From positions 1 through 64,000 of the forward strand of contig JAHQIW010000723.1 in assembly GCA_019055375.1 (NCBI GenBank): a stretch of DNA of 64,000 nucleotides, written 5' to 3'. Positions 55,722-64,000 of this stretch are shown piece by piece. A program made the translations under genes and the position numbers. The notes beneath the pieces were generated by a model. That model was given only the letters and a program-made list of their open reading frames with translations, did not search any database and had not been told where the DNA came from. How positions within the stretch are numbered: position 1 is the stretch's first letter; the number at the start of each line of letters is the position of its first letter. The DNA is from Parelaphostrongylus tenuis (lineage: Eukaryota > Nematoda > Chromadorea > Rhabditida > Metastrongylidae).

Positions 55722-56800
55722 TGTATAAATGCCCTACCAGACCTCACAAAGCTCAAAACATGCTGCATGATTATCAGATAAACTAATATGCTGGCAGTCT
55801 TTTGATTAATCATATTCATGTCGTACTTAAAAAGGTGTAGTAAACAAATTTCAGGCGAATGAATAAATAATCGGCGCACTCAGAATTGAATAATATCTTG
55901 TAGTTTGGACATTTCACATATATTCCATTCCCACTAACCAGCGAAGAAAAAAACAGTGTATTCAAGTTCTACAAAGTTCTAAGTACTACAAAGATTAAAC
56001 TTGAAGATATGAGCACCTGAAATTTCCAGGAAGTAATTATGCAATTTTTTGGATTGATTCGAGAATACCAGCATTCTCAGAAGGTAAGCGAACGTCCGAC
56101 GGATAGAATAACTTCATTCATAATCTAACACCTGTTGCTGAATCACATCGAAGCCCATCTCATGAACACCCGAAAGTTCCTTGACAATCTACACAACTCG
56201 CCTACCAAATGCAAGTAGTCTATGGAACGCTGAAGAGCTACAAACATATTTGGTTTCTCGGTTCGAAAACTCATGGTTTCCTCGAAGGAGTGCCTAAACT
56301 GCCCAATTATTAGAATCTCCTGGAAGAGTTCGCAAAATGAGGTGATTAGCGACAAGACAAAGACTGGCTTTAAGCCTTGTAATTGTCTCTACTAATAGGG
56401 TGCATGCACCAGTAATCGATCTCCGGCCAATACTCCGTGTTCGATGCATGGATCTTCTTGTGTAAAATGGATGACAAAACGGTTTATGACAAGTTGTTTA
56501 ACGTACAGTCAGACCAAACATTTTTAATCCAGGAAAAACATGAAAAAGAGTGGCTTCTGTAATTGAAAGTTCACATTAACCTTTCTCAAAACGGTTACAG
56601 CACCAACTTATATATAAAGCGAAGTAATCGAAACATACTGGTTCATTATCTCTCCTCTCAGCCTCTACGCACAAGGCACATGATTCTATGTCATTTTTTT
56701 CTGCTGAAATTATGAGAGTAGACTGCATGTTAACTGGACCTTTCCAGATTCTGAAGAAAGCGATACTGGCGAAACAGTAGTCACTATTGCATTTAATAGT

Positions 56801-57713
56801 AGGTTTTTTCATAAACTTTGGAATTAGAGCAACAAACACCAAATTTAGTAGCTGGAAGTAATCAAACTTGCTTAACAACACTACTCAAAGTATGTGCCAT
56901 CAGCCTGAACAGATTTCTGCCATCTCTCAGGCAGCATATCAATACCGCGCTCATAGAACTCGTCATTCTTGGATTCAGAGAAAGTTGTCAATCCTCGACG
57001 CAAATGATCGATGCCTCAAAACTTCTTCTTACTCAGAGAGTGCTCCAGCGACCGGAAGAGGTGATAGTCAGATTTGTACGGAGGATGATCCCAGAAACTC
57101 CCGGCCCAATCCGGTCAACTTCCTTTTTGTCAATTTGGCAACATACAGCTTTGCGTTGTCATGAAGCAGGATTGTGGAGACGTCGACGTGACAAGGCCTG
57201 ATTACAGCGGTCCAATGGCTCATAGTAACGCTTGACGTTGATGGTCTCTCCTGCTGTGAACAAGTCCCAATTAATCGACGCGGTCCAATTGCGAAAGACA
57301 ATGAGCATAAATCTTAGGTGTGAACCGGTTTGGACGTGTAGTGGAGTCTTACTCCCTTAAGTTGGTGTTGCCAACCCGAACGAAACGCTGTTCACCTGGA
57401 CACAAATCCTTGAGTCTTTGCACGGTTGATGTTCTCAAAGACGCTCTGGGCATTGGGTCCCAGTTCTTACTCGTAAGAAGCAAAATGCGATATAGGCTTC
57501 GTCGAGCGTTCATGACGCGGCAAGTATGGATAAATGTGGTACCAAGAGAAAAGCTCAGAAAATTCTGCACAAAGCTGAGATGAGATGAGAGATGGCAGAA
57601 ATTTGTTCAGGTTGCTGGCGCATACTTTCAATAATGTTGTTAAACAACTCTGATTACTTCTGGACAGTGAATTCGGTTTTTGTTGTTCTACTTCCAAAAT
57701 TTGTGAAAAGACC
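56801..57713 (-). mobile_element. mariner-type element, defective (subfamily M-a), copy 3
   Basis: Inverted ends AGGTTTTTTCATAAACTTTG and CAAAATTTGTGAAAAGACCT next to TA. Minus-strand C terminus reads DYHLFRSLEHSLSKKKF, then ERGIDMLPERWQKSVQADGT and YFE before a stop, characteristic of mariner. Upstream frames encode WDLFTAGETINVKRYYE and related remnants. Stops and shifts make it inactive. Confidence 0.8.
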
Positions 57714-58214
57714 TAAATAGATCCTGTTATTACTTACGTCGTGTCTGCTTAACAATAGAGCAGTGAAAGTGGCGTCTATCAATAGGATGTTCACGATAGA
57801 TTTTGATTAGCGGGACAAGTAATATACCGATTTGAACGAATAGTGCTACATGAATTACATCCAAGCTCTGAAGAAGGCGTTATCCCTAGAACGTTAGCCA
57901 TGGAACGACGAAAAACGACAACTGATTTCGCGACCTTGTATCACCTAAGCAATGGCGTTCCTTGAAACGTAGATGAATCGATTATCAAGGTCTAAAAGAA
58001 GTCGGTCTTTTGACTTGCAGTTAAATAGTTGTTCCACACCAATTCTCGCGAACATTACAATAGGATTACTACCAAATTCCATATAATTTGTGATTTGAAT
58101 CAGATATCCAATACTAATCGTTTGAAACATGACTGAATGCATTAAAAAATCGAAAAGAACACAATGACGCAGCGGATTTCTCTGAGCGACGTAATTCATG
58201 CAACTGATATGATG

Positions 58215-58602
58215 ATAGGTTGGAGAAAAAGTTCTGCGAAAATGCTCGTAACGTTTTTGGGTGTCGGCCTTCTTTTGTGTTTTTGAGCTCATTTTAAAGC
58301 CCGTCTTCATCCGCGTTATTGGTATATGATTTATCTACTTATTTTGAGATAGAATTAACAAGCGAGCAAATTAGACTGTTGATGATGCACGAATGGCTGT
58401 TGCGTTCAAATACAACGGTGGCAAGTAAACGCATCAATCTGGCATTCTTCACAATTTTTGCGATGTTTTTGCCTGAGAAGTGGTAGGAAGTGCTTGAAGT
58501 GAAGGAGGAGTACTTTAGCTATGAGTTTTGTCTTTGTTCGGGTGTAATAGGTGCATAAATAAATGTTTTACACTCATTTTCTCAGAACTTTTTCCCAACC
58601 TA
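58215..58602 (+). mobile_element. mariner-type element, internally deleted (subfamily M-b), copy 2
   Basis: TAGGTTGGAGAAAAAGTTCT and AGAACTTTTTCCCAACCTA form the ends, flanked by TA. The plus strand encodes IELTSEQIRLLMMHEWLLRS and then jumps to FLPEKW and EVLEVKEEYFSYEF, so the whole catalytic domain is deleted. Same subfamily as 48664-49252, opposite orientation. Confidence 0.75.
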
Positions 58603-59054
58603 TTAATATGCCCCCGAGGAAAGATTCTGGACATACATAGTACAAAGGAAGCGACCACAGATATTTTTTCAACCATCTTTGAAATTCTTGTTAGATCTTC
58701 ATAAAGAAAATACCCTAGCACCGAGATCAAGCACTTTTGATAAAGTTCAACCACTTTGATAAAGTTCAATCAGCTCAGTACATACTTTTCTAACATGGAT
58801 ACTACTGCAAAAACAGATCCAAACCACAGCGAGTATCATAGAAGTCTCGAATATCTTTTTCTGAACTTTTTTCTATTGAGTAGAAGCAGTCCCTGAAACA
58901 AATGAGACATTCGTGGATCGTAAAAATTTACTAATCAACAAATGAACACAGAACTCGTCGTTTATTTCATTCAACGGCTCCATGCTACAAAGTGAAGACA
59001 CGGGTTGACAGTTCAATTAGGTTAACAATTTAGCACACATATTTAAAACATCGA

Positions 59055-59425
59055 TCGATATTTTACCTTTCGTTTCGAGTGTTTCCTTGAGACCACGCTC
59101 AAATTTAAATATGCCTGATAATTATTTTTTGAGCCATGCTTGTGGCCTCTTATGGCATGAAACGAACGGTATGATATACTTGACGATATCAACCAAGAGC
59201 AATCAAATGTACAACACTGCACATTCGATTATATTTTCATTTGATGGCACCTTTGAATAGTACGTCCTGCTCTATATGAGGTGGTTGGGTTCCCCACGCG
59301 AAGATTGGCTAAAGACGAAAGGCATTGCCCAACTGACGAGGCTACCAGGCCGAAACGCGTAGATTGGGCTGCACAAGTTTGCCCATAACAGACCACATGC
59401 ATGGCTCAAAAATGATTATCAGAAC
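59055..59425. mobile_element. Hammerhead-bearing element, diverged (family HR)
   Basis: Left part resembles the 41.8-kb element (GACCACGCTCAAATTT), with an inverted arm ATTATTTTTTGAGCCATGCT. The right part repeats it as AGCCATG...CTCAAAAATGATTATC complement at 59400. A ribozyme core lies near 59334-59362. The left ribozyme is deleted. Confidence 0.6.
59328..59370 (+). ncRNA. Hammerhead ribozyme motif (CUGACGA variant)
   Basis: CUGACGA 59334-59340 (position 7 is free in the consensus), stem II GGC/GCC, GAAAC 59353-59357, helix III A-U, C-G closed by GC, GUA at 59360-59362. GCCCAA (59328-59333) can pair with UUGGGC (59365-59370), but two extra bases after the cleavage site spoil a direct helix I. 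Confidence 0.6.
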
Positions 59426-61973
59426 GATATTTGTTGAAGCATAACAGGCAGACGCAACATCGAGTCAGACTACTCATATTATCCCTTTGACACATACATC
59501 ATCCTGAACATCGAGCGTAAGTTTTCCAGAAGGAAAGAATAAAAAAGAAAACATCAACTGGCAATCAATGAGGAGCCTCGACGTCACCAATTACGTAACA
59601 ACTGACCCCATGAAGGCTCCTACGGCGTAGTTTTTATACAAAATAGGGACACATGTTTTGGCTCACATTAGCCACTGATTCGCGGCTTCAGTCAATCCCG
59701 AGATTACAGATACTATGAAATAATCAGGTTATCCAATTGTATGGATCCTGATTGACTGATGTACGATGGAACTCAAGCATCACCAAACTACTTGACAGTA
59801 ATATCGACAATTCTGGCTTGAATTTACCTAGCGCTTCATGGAAATGAAGAAATACTACGAGAATGTAAAGGAAACAATGTAGACGATCGACGGGTGAGCA
59901 TCGTAAGCTTACAACAAAACTTCGGTGCTGTGCATTTCATAGTAGAACAGTCGCGTGCTTCCTCTGGGTGTCTAACTGACAGACAGCGACGAACAGGCGA
60001 TTCCTAGTGCCGTTCCTCTGGGATCCAGGAACTGGCCACCCATCTATTCCAGTTCCGAATTCCTAACATTTCATGTACCTAGTCACTAGCCCTTGCCACT
60101 TATAACTTAATATCCCTTCTCTTACCTAAACTATGGGTTCACTACACTCATGATTGGGAAGTGAGATGAACTGAAAATGAATTATTTCATCATTTTTTAT
60201 ATGAAGTATCTCAACAACAACTGTGCCGATCCCAATGATTCTCGCATTTGCTTCATTTCTTCGCATTCATCAATCACGAAGTTCTTCGAACATTTCGTCT
60301 GAGGGTTCAGCTGCTGCTTGGGGATTGTCGTCTTCTTTACATCGCCGAACTCTGATCAAGTCGGTTCTACTGGTCCTGATGTCCCTTGACAGCTGGTCTA
60401 GAAAATATCCCACATAGACAGCAGAGAGCGAGAACTTTCCAGACAAATTTGATACCATTTTGACTACAGTAGTGACTCAATAAACCATTAAACCTTTAAA
60501 ACAGCAGACTTCGATCACTGTGAGATAAATATATCTAGAATGAATGAAGAATATTACAATCTGCGCGGAGAAAGGATGACAAGGGCCTTGTCCCTCATAA
60601 AGCCCTTAGCCCTTCAGGACGATGTGCATGATTTTTCATGCACGCGTGTCTGTCCGTCTCGAATGGTGCACCTATGAGGCCGTTCTCTTCCAATAATTCA
60701 GTATATGCACAGTGATGTTCCAAGGTTAGAAATCTATCGTCACAAAAAACGCCATATTATCGAGAAGATATCTGGAGGCATTTTTTCACAAAGAACGCCC
60801 ACCATCCTAAAAACTCTTTTTTTCAATGGGAAAACTACGACCTTGGGAAAAGAGCCCACATCAATCTTTTATCGTTCAATTCCATGGCTTGTTATGCCAG
60901 AATGTACTCGAGAGCTCATATTAAATAAGTAAGACTTCGAAAAGGAACTTATATGGAGGTATTTTCGTATGTAGCTGGAGTGAGCTTAGAAAGAGCACAA
61001 ATTCGTCATTGTGTAGAAAACTTCCTTGAAGAAAGGAAATTTCCTGACTCATATTTCATATCTTACTTATGCTGTAAACATTTTATACCAACGAATGATT
61101 TATATACAATCAGCATTGACCAGGAGAAACCTTCTATGCAATTCATCACTGTTCAACAATCTACTTTTCTTCCATAGAATTTTTATTTCTTACAATACAG
61201 TCGGCGATTAATACGTCTTGGAGTGGTAAATTTCTACTTCACAACAATTATCTGTAGCAATATACAATATGAAAATCTGTCCCACTATAGACGATCCCTA
61301 AGTTAATTCCCCAAAGCGCCTACATGGATGACATTTTGATGATCAGTATCAAACATTCTGAGAACGTGGATCCTACATCGGTTACACCTAGCTCACTTGT
61401 CTAGCTTCCTCCACGTATACCAGCATTTCCATCCTTTCCCATCTATCTGCAGCAGCATGTATCCATATATTCATCTATATCTATCCAGTATGTGGGACAT
61501 TATTTGCACGCTACAACAGGGCTCAAATGACAGGTTGTCCTATCTGACCGCCACCACAAAATGGCCGCCATCGCGAATAGGTTAGAAGCTGCTTTTCAAA
61601 ACTGATTCCCACGTAGATATCCGCTCCAATGACGGGTCGTTAAAACGTAAAATTTGAAATAGCTAGAGCATGGACTTTCAGTTCCACCTATTTTCGTGTA
61701 GCGCATGTGCACAAAGAAAACGAGGTAACTATACGATATAAAAGAAACGATGTCGAGATTCAATACAAAGGAAACGAGGTGGCAAGTTGACACAGAGAAT
61801 ATCTCTTAGAAAGCTTAAGGACAAGAAAGAAACGATCCGCTAAGAGGTATGTTCATATGAAAGTGTAAGTAGTTCAAATTAGCTTTTTGAATTTCAAAGG
61901 TTCAACACTGAATAGTGATTCAAGAAATAAAGAATGTCGCTAAGAAGCTAGTGAAAAAGAAAAAAACAATCGG

Positions 61974-63394
61974 CTAGGAATTGCATAAAATTTTGAAATC
62001 TATGGCATCCTGATATCTTGCTAGTGGATATATAAGTGTAGAAAGAACAATATGTGGTACTGAGGGAACACGCACAAGAACATCAGTGCGGTAAATGTTT
62101 CCTACCACCGGATATTTTTTCGGATCACGCAGTTCCATTTCCTTCAGTGAACCCTAGAAATCTGTGTTATTTACGAAAGATGAGATTTACACTCGAACAG
62201 AATATCGCGAAAAACTTTCGCTTAAAAATAACCTACACAGTATACCGATAAGGTATGAAGAAAAAAAAGCTCTCAATCCAGACCAAGCCCTGAACGATGT
62301 GCCAGGCATTCGCCTTCATCGAGCATCGTTTGACGTGAGTAAGTACGTATCTGGTCTTTACAATAACACGCGGTGCTTTAACGATGTAGTAAGTCAATGC
62401 TGCCATATTTCAGAGAAGTCTGGTCCCAATTCACCGATCCCGGAGGGATGGAAGGCTTGGTGAGCCTTGTGTGGGGTCGAACCATCGATCATCGATGTTT
62501 GACCACCTGTAGATGATAGAGCGGCTCAAACCACTTTGCTACAAAAAGCAAGGAAAGCGCTAGAATCTTGAGAAGCTAAGCGGAACAGATTAGAAATTCA
62601 GCCTAAACTACATTGTAAACCCGTGGAGACACTCCAGGAAGCGCTATATCAATTGCATAAGCTAGCATAGCTGCTTGCATACCCGTATTACATATTGTCA
62701 CAACAGGTTGATCCTTCTGATATCCGTTGGCGTACAACCTGAATTAAGAACAAAATTCAATGTAATAAGTCAAGTACTTTGCTATTATAATAGACAAGAC
62801 AAACAGACTCCTTCCGGATGGTTACTCCTCTAGTTTTGGAACAATGGAAATCGACAATCTATTGAAATTTTTTCTTCAAAGATTGCCTTGTTGCTTTTTA
62901 TGAGTGTTCATGATGTTCTAAGAATATAAGAATCTAAGAATATCGACGTGTGTGCGAAACATTCGACCTCAGGCGGTAGTTGAACCCGCTTTTCTCCCAT
63001 TCCGAAGGCGTGCTGCCACTACACCACCGAGTCCACCACTTTGTTACCACACTTTTCTCGATATGTCCTATCGCAGCTGTCAGCAACCAACACTTGACGG
63101 GTTTGGTTTGGGTAAGCACAAAGCGACGGTCTCGGCGGTGTAGCGATAACACGCTCGAAATGCGTTAAATGCGGGTTCAACTCCCGCATGCGGTCGAATA
63201 TTTTGCGTACCACTCGAAAATCTTTAATGTGAAATAATTTAAACCTTGAATATCCACGTCTAAAAAATGTATGACCAATAAATAAAGCAACTAACACTGA
63301 CGAATCTCTTCCGGACTTTTCATGACTCCATTCTCGTCGACAAGTTCGGCTGCCGGGATATTTTTGAAACCAGGAATATTGCTACCAGCCACAC
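61974..63394 (-). CDS. Second sulfurtransferase (rhodanese) paralogue, 3' part only
   Basis: Three minus-strand exons: 63298-63394 (AGSNIPGFKNIPAAELVDEN, then KSPEEIRQ), 62612-62738 (DQPVVTICNTGMQAAMLAYA, holding the predicted persulfide Cys in CNTG, then VYN), and 61974-62153 (GSLKEMELRDPKK...). Exon lengths and junctions parallel 40294-40389, 37304-37431 and 36275-36340 of the neighbour gene, so the two are tandem duplicates in the same orientation. Upstream exons lie beyond the right edge. The last exon continues about 40 codons past the point where the paralogue stops, ending in TAG at 61974-61976; this tail has no match in the paralogue. The donor after VYN (GTAGTT) is weak. Function is as for the neighbour: sulfur transfer through an active-site cysteine. 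Confidence 0.8.
62265..62540 (-). repeat. tRNA-derived SINE-like repeat (family T2), copy 5
   Basis: Minus strand shows CGATGGTTCGACCCCACAC (B-box-like), CAAGCCTTCCATCCCTCCGG and GGGACCAGACTTC, in the order of the T2 family. It sits in the intron between the last two exons of the second sulfurtransferase. Confidence 0.5.
62945..63240. mobile_element. Inverted pair of tRNA-Gly-like arms (family T1b)
   Basis: Left arm (minus) CGACCTCAGGCGGTAGTTGA and CACTACACCACCGAG; right arm (plus) GTCTCGGCGGTGTAGCGATA and CGGGTTCAACTCCCGCATGC. The centre holds CAGCTGTCAGCAACCAACAC. It lies in a sulfurtransferase intron. Confidence 0.6.
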
Positions 63395-63940
63395 CTGGAA
63401 AAATTTGGCTATTCAAAACTTTATTGACTATTGGTGAAGTGCTATCTGCTTAATGCAAGCCGGCTGAAGGAAAACAGTGGTTAACCCTTACGAGACCATG
63501 GCCACAACCCTGTGCGTCTTCTTTTTGTACACTATCCATGTTTTTAGTGCATATGAAACTCTCAGGGTGAAGAAACAGCGCTCATTTACTGCGCAATCGT
63601 ACTGCTTGTAACATCTATTCACTTCCAATAGGTTACACATAGGATACTGCGATATAAATGTTTCTGTTTTGACATTTTTCACTTCATGCAACAACCAGAA
63701 GTCAAAATAATGACTGGAAATTAGAAAACAATGAATACTTAGTCAAAAATGACGCTCAACAAATTTCCAGTTATTAGTGTGTTCCAGTAGTTGAGACTCT
63801 TATAGAGATACAGAAGATATTTTCTCTAAAATTTAAGGATATTAGCTTTTATTAAGTATTCTCATAAGTTTGGCACTACAATCTACTAACCAGAAGGAAT
63901 TAAAATTGCTTAACAATTCAAAGTATGCCTCATCAATGGA

Positions 63941-64000
63941 TCCTTTCATTATTATTGGAGCCAACTTGTCATGTGGTCTGGTAAGGGCTCTTGTACAGCC
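63941..64000 (-). mobile_element. Edge of another hammerhead-bearing element (family HR), cut by window end
   Basis: TCCTTTCATTATTATTGGAG and GTCATGTGGTCTGGTAAGGG followed by CTCTTGTACAGC match the left end of the element at 41557 almost base for base. The ribozyme core would lie just beyond 64000. Confidence 0.7.

Larger units (their letters stand above)
55270..55800. mobile_element. Hammerhead-bearing element with inverted halves (family HR)
   Basis: Left half (minus) and right half (plus) carry ribozyme cores facing outward, with shared flanks CGGCTGGACCGAAA(A/G)GCATT and GCCCTACCAGACCTCACAAA (the latter as TTTTGTGAGGTCTGATAGAGC at the left). It abuts the palindrome ending at 55270. Layout as at 13.6-13.9 kb. 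Confidence 0.6.
47740..61970. other. Gene-poor, repeat-rich block between the two sulfurtransferase genes
   Basis: Apart from the elements listed separately I found no exon with recognisable protein similarity. Candidate frames such as 50001-50273, 57945-58310 and 60270-60458 on the minus strand are uninterrupted but unidentified; the last has a good acceptor (TTTTCTAG) and an acidic tail (PSDEMFEELRD), so it could be a terminal exon. Confidence 0.4.

Noticed and set aside
57945..58310. 121-codon minus-strand frame
   Set aside because: Its N-terminal third runs through the inverted end of a mariner derivative, and the rest matches no family I recognise.
1..64000. Bacterial-style operons, phage genes, CRISPR arrays or toxin systems
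   Set aside because: No long continuous coding frames, no Shine-Dalgarno-led gene strings and no regularly spaced short repeats; splicing and repeat content are eukaryotic.

Overview
The window looks like nuclear DNA of a nematode, most likely a strongylid (hookworm-type) parasite. Reasons: AT-rich intergenic DNA, short introns of about 47-64 nt ending in TTTTCAG-like acceptors beside very long introns packed with repeats, a tRNA-Phe close to the nematode form, a decayed RTE-type LINE, and mariner transposases. The species assignment is an inference. There are no bacterial operons, CRISPR arrays or phage genes. The listed open reading frames are nearly all chance or repeat-derived; the real genes were found by reading spliced exons.

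Genes. (1) A choline/carnitine O-acyltransferase-like gene runs right to left from about 31.66 kb to 12.28 kb, in at least 17 exons, with its first exon(s) unresolved. It has the active-site GEHS motif, a YETASTRRFYHGRTE block and a C-terminal DGYG motif. It also carries an apparent frameshift near 26.76 kb. A tRNA-Phe (27.76-27.83 kb) lies in one intron. (2) A small two-exon plus-strand gene of unknown function lies at 33.56-33.93 kb. (3) A complete or nearly complete two-domain rhodanese (3-mercaptopyruvate/thiosulfate sulfurtransferase) gene runs right to left from 47.74 to 36.28 kb in nine exons, all phase-consistent. (4) The 3' half of a second, paralogous sulfurtransferase runs right to left from 63.39 to 61.97 kb and continues beyond the right edge.

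Mobile and repeated DNA. The introns and the 0-12 kb and 48-62 kb intergenic blocks hold an RTE relic, five mariner-type elements (three of one subfamily, two internally deleted copies of another), LTR-like segments, two tRNA-derived repeat families (one arranged as inverted pairs), TIR/foldback elements including a 1.35-kb palindrome, and a short tandem duplication.

The most unusual content is a family of elements carrying minimal type I hammerhead ribozyme motifs (CUGANGA, stem II, GAAA, two- to four-base-pair helix III). The best copy (41.56-42.37 kb) has a 14-bp target-site duplication, one inverted unit and one and a half direct units, and two same-strand ribozymes whose predicted cleavage sites are exactly 320 nt apart. 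This resembles animal retrozymes or Penelope-linked hammerheads. Related copies lie at 13.6-13.9, 55.3-55.8 and 59.1-59.4 kb and at the right window edge. Two loci sit in introns with one ribozyme in the sense orientation of the host gene.
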